In this document: positions 25,834 through 34,236 of the stretch, piece by piece | Layout of the letters: every line of letters begins with the position of its first letter | Position numbering within the stretch: position 1 is the stretch's first letter | Origin: Rhodoferax mekongensis | GTDB taxonomy: Bacteria > Pseudomonadota > Gammaproteobacteria > Burkholderiales > Burkholderiaceae_C | NCBI RefSeq assembly: GCF_032191775.1 | Contig: NZ_CP132507.1 | Span: forward strand, 2,505,001 to 2,569,000 | Direction of reading: 5' to 3' | DNA length: 64,000 nt | Translations under genes and position numbers: made by a program | Notes under the pieces: model-generated | The model's database searches: none | Told to the model about the DNA's origin: nothing | The model's input: the letters and a program-made list of their open reading frames with translations, nothing else

Positions 25834-26444
25834 GCCGCACTCCCCGCGAGTTTGATGACGACGGGCGCATTGCCACCGCCGACGGTTTGGGCCTGCTCTG
25901 CGGCGGCTGCGCCGGTCGGCAAGCTGGCGTGCCAAGTGCGCAGCTTGTAGCTGCCGGCGGGTGCATCGATGGTGAGATGGCCCTGGGCATCGGTTTTTCC
26001 GAAATAGGGCGTGTCCACCACCACTACCCAAGCAACCATGTTGTCGTGGATGTTGCAGCCCAGCACAGCGATGCCGCTCTTGTCGAACACCACTGGGTTA
26101 GCAGGTACACCGGCGTACAGCTTCAAATCAAAGGTCTTGGCAGGCGAAAACGAATACACGTGGTGCCGCACCGTGTCGTTGTTGGGAAAAAGAATCGAAG
26201 TGCCCGTGGTTACTACCGTTACCGCGGGTGAAAACTGCTTGGCAGCCTGCACCACCTCAATGCCCTTGAGGGGCTTGGAGGCCGACTTGGCGTCTGCCGA
26301 CTCCAGAAACACCACCGCATTGGGCAGGGGTTTGCCGTTCTTGTCCTGCACCTGAACTTGCAGGCCCGCAGCAGAAGCACTGAGCCCCACGGAGGCCAGG
26401 CCTGCGAGTAGAAGAAACCGGCGGGTAAGGGCTTTCCAGCGCAT
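25830..26444 (-). CDS. Secreted cupredoxin-like protein (methylamine-utilisation-type)
   Basis: About 204 residues. A signal peptide (FLLLAGLASVGLSASAAG) is followed by a Gly-rich beta region, then a plastocyanin-like core. NNDTVRHHVYSFSPAKTFDLKLY supplies a His, and VLGCNIHDNMVAWVVVVDTPYF supplies the Cys-His-Met set of a type-I copper site. Such proteins are often annotated as methylamine utilisation proteins although no methylamine genes are present. The stop overlaps the TTG start of the GGDEF/EAL gene. An alternative start at 26456 adds four residues. Confidence 0.8.
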   Translation of the reverse strand: MRWKALTRRFLLLAGLASVGLSASAAGLQVQVQDKNGKPLPNAVVFLESADAKSASKPLKGIEVVQAAKQFSPAVTVVTTGTSILFPNNDTVRHHVYSFSPAKTFDLKLYAGVPANPVVFDKSGIAVLGCNIHDNMVAWVVVVDTPYFGKTDAQGHLTIDAPAGSYKLRTWHASLPTGAAAAEQAQTVGGGNAPVVIKLAGSAA

Positions 26445-26518
26445 CGATGGCTCCAAGTTGGCTGCATCAAAAATGATGCCTCTGCGTTGGAGATTACTCT
26501 ACCTCAAGCTGCCGCGCT

Positions 26519-27427
26519 TCAGGCTGGAGTTCGCAGGGCTTTTCGCAGTTCTATGCCCAATTCGGGCTTGTGGGCAAACGGGTCGGTAGGGTTGCGGGCC
26601 AGCATCACATCTTCCATGCGGGTCTGGACGGAGCCTATGGCTTTGGGGTGACTGTAGATGTAGAAACGGCCTTCAGCCACGGCATCGAACACCATTTGCG
26701 CCACCTGTGCGGCAGTCACCTTGCCACTCGTCACTGCCTTGTCGGTCATGGCCTGGCCGATCATCTGGCTACGGGTGAGCTGGGCTGGAGCCGCATCCGA
26801 GGGGCGGTTGCGCTCGCTCTGGCTGATGCCGGTCGGCACAAAGAAGGGGCACAGCACACTGGCAGACACCTGATCAGTGACCAGCGCCAGGTCCTGGTAC
26901 AGGGTCTCGCTCAGCGACACCACGGCGTGTTTGCTCACGTTGTAAACCCCCATGTTGGGCGCGTTCAGCAGGCCGGCCATACTGGCGGTGTTGACGATGT
27001 GGCCCTGCCAAGCAGGGTTCTGCTTGGCGGCCTCCAGCATCATGGGGGTGAACACCCGCACCCCGTGGGCCACGCCCATGAGGTTGACGCCCAGCACCCA
27101 TTCCCAGTCGCGGGCGGTGTTCTCCCAGATCAGGCCCCCTGCTCCTACGCCCGCGTTGTTGAACACCAGATGCGGCGCGCCAAAGCGCTGCAGCGTGGCA
27201 GCACCCAGCGCCTCCACCTGCGCAGCCTGCGACACGTCGACCCGCATACCCAGCACCCGGGCGCCTGCGGCTTCCATTTCGGCAACCGCCTTGTCCAGCG
27301 CGTCTTGCTGCACGTCGGCGAGCACCAGGTTCATACCCAGCCGGGCGCCTATGCGAGCGCATTCCAGCCCGAAGCCGGAACCTGCGCCGGTCAGTACGGC
27401 GGTTTTGCCTTGAAAGTTTGGAATCAC
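26519..27427 (-). CDS. Short-chain dehydrogenase/reductase
   Basis: 302 residues. Rossmann-fold NAD(P)-dependent oxidoreductase: the cofactor loop TGAGSGFGLE is at 15-24, NNAGVGAGG in the middle, and the active-site Ser...YNVSKHA (YxxxK) after it. The C-terminus is about 40 residues longer than in minimal SDRs. The substrate is unknown. It is the last gene of the long leftward catabolic run and lies 40 bases downstream of the elaA-like gene, so co-transcription is possible. Confidence 0.88.
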   Translation of the reverse strand: MIPNFQGKTAVLTGAGSGFGLECARIGARLGMNLVLADVQQDALDKAVAEMEAAGARVLGMRVDVSQAAQVEALGAATLQRFGAPHLVFNNAGVGAGGLIWENTARDWEWVLGVNLMGVAHGVRVFTPMMLEAAKQNPAWQGHIVNTASMAGLLNAPNMGVYNVSKHAVVSLSETLYQDLALVTDQVSASVLCPFFVPTGISQSERNRPSDAAPAQLTRSQMIGQAMTDKAVTSGKVTAAQVAQMVFDAVAEGRFYIYSHPKAIGSVQTRMEDVMLARNPTDPFAHKPELGIELRKALRTPA

Positions 27428-27467
27428 AGGGGGTCTCCTCGTTATGGGTATAGGTCAGCGCTGCTTT

Positions 27468-28031
27468 TCAGGCGCCGCGTAGCATTTCCAGGTGCGGAAT
27501 GCCGTCTTCGATGTAGGGCTTGCCCACATCCACAAAGCCGTGTCGCTCGTAAAAGGACTTGAGGTGGGCTTGCGCGCCGATGCGAATCGGTTGAGGGCCC
27601 CACTCGCTTTCCAGCGCTTTGACGGCCTCAGCCATCAACAAGTGGCCGAGCCCACCACCGCGGGTGTCGGGCTTGGTCACCACGCGGCCAATGCTGGCTT
27701 CGTCGAACGTTACGCCGGCGGGAAAGCATCGCACGTAAGCAATGAGTTCCGCGTTAGTTTGCCCAACAAACTCGCTGGGGAGTGAGAGTGGCAGCGGGCT
27801 CTGCTCCGTGTCCCCCGCCCGCTTCGCGGGCTCCTCCTTGACCTGCGCAGAACCCGCCGCCACCCTCACTCCCAGAAGGTGCATGGCTTGTTGGTCGAGG
27901 TTGTCCATGTCCTGGAACACACAGTTCTGTTCGACCACAAACACCTCGCTGCGCAGTCGCAGCAATTCGTACAACTGGTCGCAGCTCAGCGCATCAAAAG
28001 TGAGCCAATGCCATTGGATGTCCAAACTCAT
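27468..28031 (-). CDS. elaA: ElaA-family GNAT N-acetyltransferase
   Basis: 187 residues; typical ElaA proteins have about 150. The fold is intact: LYELLRLRSEVFVVEQNCVFQDMDNLDQ, then SIGRVVTKPDTRGGGLGHLLM (acetyl-CoA loop) and FYERHGFVDVGKPYIEDGIPH. The extra length is a segment of about 35 residues at 60-94 (QVKEEPAKRAGDTEQ...), placed between two core strands; its DNA contains a short GC hairpin (27817-27831). It overlaps the GST-like gene by ATGA. The substrate is unknown. Confidence 0.85.
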   Translation of the reverse strand: MSLDIQWHWLTFDALSCDQLYELLRLRSEVFVVEQNCVFQDMDNLDQQAMHLLGVRVAAGSAQVKEEPAKRAGDTEQSPLPLSLPSEFVGQTNAELIAYVRCFPAGVTFDEASIGRVVTKPDTRGGGLGHLLMAEAVKALESEWGPQPIRIGAQAHLKSFYERHGFVDVGKPYIEDGIPHLEMLRGA

Positions 28032-28966
28032 GCCTGCGCCGCCTTAAGCACATAGCCGATGCGCGGAAAGTGCACATGCACGGTACCGGCGCGCTCGTCC
28101 ACGCGCTTCAAGGTAAAGCGGGTGCGGGTGGCAGCGACCAAGGTGCCGGCCGTCGTTTCCTGGCCGAAGGTTTCGGCGGCGATGGTCACTTCGCTGCCCA
28201 AAGGGATACCGTGTTCGTCCTGGAAATAGGTGTCCAATGGGGCTGTAGCGCCCGCCGCATTTGCGCAAGCTGCTATGGCTTCTGTAGCAGACAGCTTCTC
28301 AAAGCTACCGTGACCGATGGCTGCCATGCGTGCCATCCAGGCCTGTACTGAGGGGGTCGCGTTCAGGATGTCGGCCATCACTGGCACCCGTTTGGCGGTA
28401 AACCACAACGGGTGGTAGGCGGCAAAGTCGGCCACGCAGGGGGCACTGCCTAGCAAAAAGTCCTGGCCTTCGAGCATGCTGGCGATGCGGCGCAGGTAGC
28501 TCTTGTAGGCCGCAGCAGCGTCACCAGGGCGCAGGCGCGTCATGCCGCTGGACATGGCGGCGCGGTCGGCGCCGAAGGCCTTGGCCGCCTCTGGGGGGGC
28601 GCCTTCAAACATGCTGGCCGCCCCTTTGGGCTGCAGGTTGTAGGCCATGGCGGCCCAGAACAAAGTACTGTCCGCCCACTGCGCAACGATGCGACTCAGG
28701 CCCTTGTCGTCTTCGGGGTAGAGGGTCGGTGTGGGCCGCAGCTGCTCCAGCACTTCGCAGATCAGGGCGCTGTCGCAGTACACATCAGCGCCGACTTGAA
28801 GAAACGGCGTTTTGCGGTAGCCGCCGGTCAGGGCCACCACATCGGGTTTGGGCATGATGGCTGGGATGATGACCGACTTCCAGGCCAGCTGTTTGTAGCC
28901 CAGCACCAGGCGCACCTTTTCAGAAAAAGGCGAGGTGGGGTAGTGGTGAAGAATGAGGTCAGTCAT
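28028..28966 (-). CDS. Glutathione S-transferase-like protein
   Basis: 312 residues. The N-terminal thioredoxin-like domain (LILHHYPTSPFSEKVRLVLGYKQL...TPFLQVG...CDSALICEVLEQ) and helical C-terminal domain match the GST superfamily. An additional C-terminal stretch of about 80 residues (IPLGSEVTIAAETFGQETTAGTLVAATRTRFTL) looks like a small beta domain, making the protein longer than the usual 200-230. Residues 226-244 (ATEAIAACANAAGATAP) derive from a dispersed repeat at the boundary to that extra part. The ATG at 28966 is preferred over 28987. It sits between aidB (17 bases) and elaA (overlap). Confidence 0.85.
   Translation of the reverse strand: MTDLILHHYPTSPFSEKVRLVLGYKQLAWKSVIIPAIMPKPDVVALTGGYRKTPFLQVGADVYCDSALICEVLEQLRPTPTLYPEDDKGLSRIVAQWADSTLFWAAMAYNLQPKGAASMFEGAPPEAAKAFGADRAAMSSGMTRLRPGDAAAAYKSYLRRIASMLEGQDFLLGSAPCVADFAAYHPLWFTAKRVPVMADILNATPSVQAWMARMAAIGHGSFEKLSATEAIAACANAAGATAPLDTYFQDEHGIPLGSEVTIAAETFGQETTAGTLVAATRTRFTLKRVDERAGTVHVHFPRIGYVLKAAQA
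28234..28288 (-). repeat. Dispersed palindromic repeat, copy in the GST-like gene
   Basis: On the minus strand it reads GCTACAGAAGCCATAGC, then AGCTTGCGCAAATGC, GGCGGGCGCTACAGCC and CCATTGG. Coding sense, frame ATEAIAACANAAGA. Confidence 0.8.
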
Positions 28967-28983
28967 GGGTTTCTCCAGAAAAA

Positions 28984-30666
28984 TCAATAAGGCATGGCGC
29001 GCTGCAGGATGGCGTCAAAGTCCACCTCAGCACCCAGGGTGCCGAAGCTGTAGCCCCAGTTGCCACCCAGCCGTGAATCACAAAACGCCTCGAACACCGC
29101 AGAGGGAGCCGTTTGGTACAAGAGCGCAGCTTGCACGGCGAGTGCCACGTCTTGTGCGAGGCGGCGGGCTTCCATCTCGGTAGCCATGAGTTCCACCCGC
29201 GTGGGCAAGGATGCTGCCAGCCTGTCGAGTGCGGGGTGGGCTCCGCGGGCGGGAGCCAATTCACGGGCCAGGGCTGCGGCCGTATCACCCTTGCGCAGGG
29301 CGCGCAGCAGGTCCAGCGCCATGATGTTGCCGGCGCCTTCCCAGATGGAGTTGAGCGGCATCTCGCGGTAGATGCGGGCCATGGTGCCTTCTCCGCCCTC
29401 TTCCACATAGCCGTTGCCGCCCAGGCATTCCATGGCTTCTTGGGCAAAAGCAGCGCCGCGCTTGCAGATCCAGTACTTGGCCACCGGCGTCAGCAGGCGG
29501 CCCATCATCAGTTCATGCGGGTCAGATGCATGGTCAAAAGCGCTTGCGAGCCGCATGGAGAGTGCGCAAGCTGCTTCGCATTCGATAGCAAGGTCGGCCA
29601 GCACATTGCGCATCAGCGGCTGCTCGATCAGGGCCTTGCCGAAGGCCTGGCGCTGCGAGGTGTGGTGCAGCGCGATGCTGAGCGCCTGGCGCATCAGGCC
29701 GGTGGTGCCAAGGGCACAGTCCAGCCGGGTCATGGTGCCCATTTCCAGAATCTGCGGCACGCCGCGTCCCTCCACGCCCACCAGCCAGGCAGTGGCGTGC
29801 TGAAACTCGACTTCGGAGCTGGCGTTGGCGTGGTTGCCCAGCTTGTCTTTCAGGCGCTGGATGCGGATGGCATTCACGGTGCCGGGTGACTGCGGATCCG
29901 CAAAGTCGGGCAAGATGCGGGGCACAAAAAAGCAGGACAAGCCCGCCGGGCTTTGCGCCAGCACTAGAAAGGCGTCGCACATGGGGGCCGAGAAAAACCA
30001 CTTGTGGCCCAGCAGCTTGAAGCGCGGGCCCCATGCATCTTCGCCATCGGGGATGGCTTGCGTGGTGTTGGCCCGCACGTCAGAGCCGCCTTGTTTCTCG
30101 GTCATGCCCATGCCCATGGTCAGGCCGCGTTTGTGGCGGTAGAGCTTGAACCCGGGGTCATAGGCCCGCGCCATCAGGCCCGGTGCCCAGGCTTCAAACA
30201 CAGCCGGGTTGCCCCGCAGCGCCGGCAGCGCTGCGTAAGTCATGGAAATCGGGCATAGGATGGAAGGCTCAGCCTCGGTGAACAGCATGAACGCAGCCGC
30301 CCGCCGCAGGTGGGCGCCCTCACCCGCCGCCGGGTCCCAGGGGCTGCCATGCAGGCCGGCTTGGGCGGCGGCATCCATCAGCGCGTGGTAGCTGGGGTGG
30401 AATTCGACCTGGTCCACCCGGCGGCCCAGCCGGTCGTGGCTATGCAGCACCGGTGGGTGGGCGTTGGCCAAGCGCGCATGGGTCTGCATGGCGCGGCTGC
30501 CCATTTGCTTGCCTAGGGAATGCAGCGCAGACGTATCCATGCCCGGAGCATGAAACACCAGTGCACTCTGCAAGGCTTGGTTGCCCGCCAGCAGATCGGT
30601 ATCTGCCAAGGGCTCGGCCTGGTTGAACACCGTGTGGGTCGCCGGGAAATCGGTCTCGCTGTGCAT
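28984..30666 (-). CDS. aidB: AidB-type acyl-CoA dehydrogenase
   Basis: 560 residues. It is a flavoprotein of the acyl-CoA dehydrogenase fold. In E. coli AidB belongs to the adaptive response to DNA alkylation and binds DNA, although its protective mechanism is unsettled. THTVFNQAEPL at the start, GMGMTEKQGGSDV, HKWFFSAPMCDAFLVLAQ, LSCFFVPR and REMPLNSIWEGAGNIMALDLLR follow AidB closely. No ada, alkA or alkB lies nearby; here the gene sits in a fatty-acid-type cluster before a GST gene, so a metabolic role is also possible. Residues near 359-374 may stem from a decayed dispersed repeat. Confidence 0.9.
   Translation of the reverse strand: MHSETDFPATHTVFNQAEPLADTDLLAGNQALQSALVFHAPGMDTSALHSLGKQMGSRAMQTHARLANAHPPVLHSHDRLGRRVDQVEFHPSYHALMDAAAQAGLHGSPWDPAAGEGAHLRRAAAFMLFTEAEPSILCPISMTYAALPALRGNPAVFEAWAPGLMARAYDPGFKLYRHKRGLTMGMGMTEKQGGSDVRANTTQAIPDGEDAWGPRFKLLGHKWFFSAPMCDAFLVLAQSPAGLSCFFVPRILPDFADPQSPGTVNAIRIQRLKDKLGNHANASSEVEFQHATAWLVGVEGRGVPQILEMGTMTRLDCALGTTGLMRQALSIALHHTSQRQAFGKALIEQPLMRNVLADLAIECEAACALSMRLASAFDHASDPHELMMGRLLTPVAKYWICKRGAAFAQEAMECLGGNGYVEEGGEGTMARIYREMPLNSIWEGAGNIMALDLLRALRKGDTAAALARELAPARGAHPALDRLAASLPTRVELMATEMEARRLAQDVALAVQAALLYQTAPSAVFEAFCDSRLGGNWGYSFGTLGAEVDFDAILQRAMPY
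29544..29589 (-). repeat. Possible decayed dispersed repeat in aidB
   Basis: On the minus strand it reads GCTATCGAATGCGAAGC, then AGCTTGCGCACTCTCC. Head and core match the other copies and the reading frame is the same (AIECEAACA), but the 3' part is not clearly conserved, and the Ala/Glu-rich helix could be native. Confidence 0.35.
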
Positions 30667-30681
30667 GCTATCTCCTCAAAC

Positions 30682-30750
30682 GCTATTCTTTTGATAGCTG
30701 CTCGCGCTTGCTTAACGGGCGCCAGAGGCACATTTGGCCCATAAAGCGCT
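30682..30750 (+). repeat. Dispersed palindromic repeat, intergenic copy
   Basis: It begins GCTATTCTTTTGATAGC, then TGCTCGCGCTTGCTTAAC, GGGCGCCAGAGGC and ACATTTGGCCC, ending AAAGCGCT. It fills almost the whole gap between aidB and the thioesterase gene, and its end touches the thioesterase stop codon. It aligns over about 70 bases with the copy at 51294 in purL. Confidence 0.8.
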
Positions 30751-31213
30751 AGTCGGTGGCAATGCCGGTGCCCGGTGCGTTCAGTGTGTTCACGCTGCGT
30801 GCGCCGGTGGCCAGGCGTTTCATGTACTTGAAGGTGCCGGTGGCGTGGGCACAGGCTTTTCCGTTTGCGTCATAGACCGTGGCCTGGGTAAAGGCCATGG
30901 TGGCGGTGCGGTGCATGAGCTCGCCCTTGGCAGTCAGGGCGCCGACAGCGGGTTGCATAAAGCTGGTCTTCATCTCGATCGTAACCACACCCAGCTCAGG
31001 TGTTTCACTGCGAGCCGCGCTGGCCATGGTCACGTCCAGCAGGGTCATTTGCGCGCCACCATGGGTGACGTTGAACGAGTTCAGGTGTTCAGGCCGTGGT
31101 GTGTAGCGGATCTCAGAGCGCCCGCCCTCAAACACCTTGAGCTCGAAACCGAGGTGGGTGACGAAGGGAATCTCAACGCCGAAGCCCACCGCTTTTTCCC
31201 AGAGGCTGCTCAT
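30749..31213 (-). CDS. Hotdog-fold acyl-CoA thioesterase (PaaI-like)
   Basis: 154 residues. PaaI/YdiI-type thioesterase core: the segment NSFNVTHGGAQMTLLDVTMASAA holds the HGG motif and the acidic residue used in catalysis, and VTIEMKTSFMQPAVGALTAKGELMHR is the second strand pair. It hydrolyses acyl-CoA in the cytoplasm; the chain preference is unknown. The ATG at 31213 overlaps the SDR stop by four bases. The intergenic dispersed repeat reaches its stop codon. Co-expression with acyl-CoA enzymes upstream fits a role in fatty-acid or aromatic-acid turnover. Confidence 0.88.
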   Translation of the reverse strand: MSSLWEKAVGFGVEIPFVTHLGFELKVFEGGRSEIRYTPRPEHLNSFNVTHGGAQMTLLDVTMASAARSETPELGVVTIEMKTSFMQPAVGALTAKGELMHRTATMAFTQATVYDANGKACAHATGTFKYMKRLATGARSVNTLNAPGTGIATD

Positions 31214-32001
31214 CCCCCTGTCACCACACTCACGCCGCCGTCCACCGCCAGCCATTGGCCGGTGATGTGTTTGCCGGCGTCGGACGCATACAGGACGCAC
31301 AGGCCCTTGAGGTCTTCTTCGTCGCCCAGGCGCTTGAGTGGTGCGGCAGCGGCCAGGTTATCTTCGCCCATGGCTTGCAACAAACCGGCTGTCATCTTGC
31401 TGGGAAAGAAACCCGGGCACACGGCGTTGACGGTGATGTTGTACTTGCCCCATTCGGCAGCCAAAGCGCGGGTGAAGTTGATGACCGCGCCCTTGGAGGT
31501 GTTGTAGGCAATGGTTTGCATGGCAGGCGGGTTGCCGTTGAGCCCGGCAATCGAGGCCAGGTTGATGATGCGACCGGTTTTGCGCGGGATCATGCTCTTC
31601 TTGGCGATGATCTGGCTCAGCAAAAAGTAGCCCCGCACATTCAGGTTCATCACCTTGTCCCAGGCCTCCAGCGGGTGGTCTTCAGCGGGTGCGCCCCAGG
31701 AGGCGCCGGCGTTGTTCACCAGAATGTCGACGTGGCCGAGGCGCTGCAGAGTTTCATCGGCCAAGCGCTGAATCTCGGACTCTTTGGCGCAGTCGGCAGC
31801 GACCCAACGCGCGTCGATGCCCGCGGCTTGCAACTCGGCACACGCCTCTTCCAAGTCTGCTGCTTTGCGTGAACTGATCAGCACCTTGGCGCCGGCTTCT
31901 CCCAAAGCATGGGCCAGCTGCAGGCCCAAGCCGCGGGAGCCGCCGGTGATGAGCGCGGTTTTGCCGGTGAGGTCAAAGAGTTGTTGGATGGTGCGTGTCA
32001 T
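31210..32001 (-). CDS. Short-chain dehydrogenase/reductase (FabG-like)
   Basis: 263 residues. The classical SDR plan is clear: TGGSRGLGL (17-25), NNAGASWG (93-100), active-site Ser in INLASIAG, and YNTSKGA (YxxxK). PGFFPSKMT and a C-terminal TGQWLAVDGG complete the fold. It probably acts as a 3-hydroxyacyl or similar alcohol dehydrogenase. It overlaps the thioesterase gene (ATGA) and lies 95 bases downstream of the small membrane protein gene; that gap shows only a GC-rich hairpin. Confidence 0.9.
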   Translation of the reverse strand: MTRTIQQLFDLTGKTALITGGSRGLGLQLAHALGEAGAKVLISSRKAADLEEACAELQAAGIDARWVAADCAKESEIQRLADETLQRLGHVDILVNNAGASWGAPAEDHPLEAWDKVMNLNVRGYFLLSQIIAKKSMIPRKTGRIINLASIAGLNGNPPAMQTIAYNTSKGAVINFTRALAAEWGKYNITVNAVCPGFFPSKMTAGLLQAMGEDNLAAAAPLKRLGDEEDLKGLCVLYASDAGKHITGQWLAVDGGVSVVTGG

Positions 32002-32096
32002 GGTGTCTGCCCTTGGTTGTCAAAAACGTGGACGGCATTGTGCGCAGTGCCGTGCATGCCGCCTGTCCCGGCGGCGATATGCCGTCACTCCGGGGA

Positions 32097-32321
32097 CTAT
32101 TCCTCGCGCAGGCGTGAGCGGATGAACACCATCACCACGCCACCGGCCACCGCCAGGCCGCCCAAGTTGTAGAACAGCGCTGCGTCCTGCGCCTCTTGCT
32201 GGTCAATGAAATAGCCCAAGACGATAGCCAGCAGGCCGCCGTAAATCAGCGTCCAGATCAGGCGCTCCATGCGCACCAAGCGGGCGTTGGTGGTGCCGTT
32301 GTATTTCTTGAAAAATGCCAT
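32097..32321 (-). CDS. Small two-pass membrane protein
   Basis: 74 residues, not recognised. Two hydrophobic helices (about residues 22-38 and 49-66) are joined by a short acidic loop DQQEAQDAAL. The start has basic residues (FFKKYNGTTNARLVRMER), and the end RSRLREE is charged. The ATG shares one base with the stop of the acyl-CoA dehydrogenase gene (TGATG), so it is translated right after that enzyme. Confidence 0.7.
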   Translation of the reverse strand: MAFFKKYNGTTNARLVRMERLIWTLIYGGLLAIVLGYFIDQQEAQDAALFYNLGGLAVAGGVVMVFIRSRLREE

Positions 32322-34159
32322 CAGAAAGCTCCTTCGGGGAATGTTGCACAAGTCAGATCCCTCGATTGCACCACACCCAGCCAGGCATTGATCTTCGGCA
32401 GCTCATAGTGGAAGAAGAATTTTGCGCACCCCACATGCCCCTGCGTCACCAAGGACTCTTGCTGCGGGTCGTTGTCCAGCGCGCAGCCGGCCACGTCCAG
32501 CCAGATCCAGGCGAGCACGGTGTGGCCGAAAGCTTGCATGTACGGCACGGCATTGGCCAAGGCCTCGCCGGGCACGCCGGTGGACCACGCCTTCTGGGTA
32601 GCAACGCCCACATCCTGCAACGCTCGGGCCAAAGCCTTGGCATGGGGCGCCAGTACAGGAATACCATTGCAGCGGTTCACGGTGGCCATGATGCGGTGGC
32701 TCAGCAGCGTGAGGCCTTTGCCCTCCTCCATCAGCACCTTGCGCCCCAGCAGGTCCATGGCTTGAATGCCGTGGGTGCCTTCGTGGATCATGTTCAGGCG
32801 GTTGTCGCGCCAGTACTGCTCCACCGGGAAGTCGCGGGTATAGCCATAACCGCCGTGCACCTGGATGGCCAGTGAGTTGGCCTCTAGGCACCACTCGCTG
32901 GGCCAGCTTTTGGCAATCGGGGTCAACACCTCGAGCAACAGGCGGGCTTCTTCCGCGTCTTGTGCGGAGCCGGTGTGCTGCTCGTCAATCAGGCGGGCGC
33001 AGTACAGCTCCAAAGCCAATGCACCTTCGCAATAGGCCTTTTGCGTGAGCAGCATGCGCTTCACATCGGCGTGCTCAATGATGCGGGTTTGCGGAGCGGC
33101 GGCATCTTTGCCGGCACCGGTAATGGGGCGCCCTTGCGGGCGACCTTTGGCGTAGTCCAGTGAGGCGTAGTAGCCCGCCATGCCCAGCATGGTGGCTGCA
33201 ATGCCCACGCCAATCCGGGCCTCATTCATCATGTGGAACATACACGCCAGACCCTTGCCCGGCTGCCCCACGAGGTAGCCCACGGCTCCCGCTTGGCCAT
33301 CGACGGGGAACTTGCCCTCGCCAAAGTTCAGCAAGGTGTTGGTCGTACCGCGCCAGCCCAGCTTGTGGTTCAGCCCGGCGAGGGCCACGTCGTTGCGCAC
33401 GCCCGTCAACTCACCCTGCGCATTCACCATCTTCTTGGGCACGATGAAGAGCGAGATGCCGCGGGTCCCCGGAATCAGCTTGCCGTCCGCATCCGGAATC
33501 TTGGCGAGCACCAGGTGCACAATGTTTTCCGTGAGCTCGTGCTCGCCGCTGGAGATCCACATTTTGTTGCCACGCAGGCGGTAACGCGCGCCCAGCGGGT
33601 CAGACTCAAAGCCCTCCCCATCCGGCACTGCGCGCGTGGCCACATCACTCAGAGACGAGCCGGCCTGGGGCTCGCTCAGGCACATGGTGCCGGACCATTG
33701 ACCGGAAAACTCCTTGTGGGCGAACACCTGCTTTTGCAATTCGGTGCCGTGTGCCATCAGCAAATTCGCATTGCCCACCGACAGCAAGCTGGAGCCTATG
33801 CTGACGGACGCACAGGCAAAAAATGCATTCGCTGCGGCCTCCACGCTGTAGGGCAGCTGCATGCCACCTATGTCGTAGTCCTGCGCAGCGCTCAACATGC
33901 CGGATTCTGCATAGGCTTTGAACGCATCGTGGGTGGCCTTCGGCAGGGTGACCTTTTCGCCATCAAAGTGAGGCTCCTGCGTGTCCACCAGGCGGTTGAA
34001 CGGCGCGTACTTCTCCCGCGCAATGCGTTCGCAGGTGTCCAACACGGCGTCAATGGTTTCGCGGTTGTGGTCTGCAAAACGCTCACGGCTGGTGAGGCCG
34101 GTGGTGTCCAGCCAGTCGTGGAGCAGGAAATCGAGGGTGGTGCGCAGGGTCATGGACAA
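32321..34159 (-). CDS. Acyl-CoA dehydrogenase (long, DmdC-like type)
   Basis: 612 residues, the size of the extended acyl-CoA dehydrogenases that include DmdC. FAD-dependent alpha-beta oxidation of an acyl-CoA. FAD and substrate segments are visible: GTMCLSEPQAGSSLSDV, RGNKMWISSGEHEL, and the catalytic Glu in NMIHEGTHGIQAMDLLGRK. A C-terminal helical domain (QDVGVATQKAW...) is characteristic of the long type. It follows fadA after an intrinsic terminator that ends 10 bases before its start codon, so expression may depend on readthrough or on a promoter within the terminator. Confidence 0.92.
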   Translation of the reverse strand: MSMTLRTTLDFLLHDWLDTTGLTSRERFADHNRETIDAVLDTCERIAREKYAPFNRLVDTQEPHFDGEKVTLPKATHDAFKAYAESGMLSAAQDYDIGGMQLPYSVEAAANAFFACASVSIGSSLLSVGNANLLMAHGTELQKQVFAHKEFSGQWSGTMCLSEPQAGSSLSDVATRAVPDGEGFESDPLGARYRLRGNKMWISSGEHELTENIVHLVLAKIPDADGKLIPGTRGISLFIVPKKMVNAQGELTGVRNDVALAGLNHKLGWRGTTNTLLNFGEGKFPVDGQAGAVGYLVGQPGKGLACMFHMMNEARIGVGIAATMLGMAGYYASLDYAKGRPQGRPITGAGKDAAAPQTRIIEHADVKRMLLTQKAYCEGALALELYCARLIDEQHTGSAQDAEEARLLLEVLTPIAKSWPSEWCLEANSLAIQVHGGYGYTRDFPVEQYWRDNRLNMIHEGTHGIQAMDLLGRKVLMEEGKGLTLLSHRIMATVNRCNGIPVLAPHAKALARALQDVGVATQKAWSTGVPGEALANAVPYMQAFGHTVLAWIWLDVAGCALDNDPQQESLVTQGHVGCAKFFFHYELPKINAWLGVVQSRDLTCATFPEGAF

Positions 34160-34169
34160 GGTCTCATAG

Positions 34170-34206
34170 AAAAAAAGCCGGACTGCGAATTGTGCGCAGG
34201 CCGGCT
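34170..34206 (-). terminator. Intrinsic terminator after the thiolase gene
   Basis: On the minus strand AGCCGGCCTGCG pairs with CGCAGTCCGGCT (11 of 12 positions) over a 7-base loop, followed by a run of seven T. It lies between the thiolase stop and the acyl-CoA dehydrogenase start. Confidence 0.8.
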
Positions 34207-34236
34207 CGATTCAGATGGCAAAAGCTGTCGTGCGGG

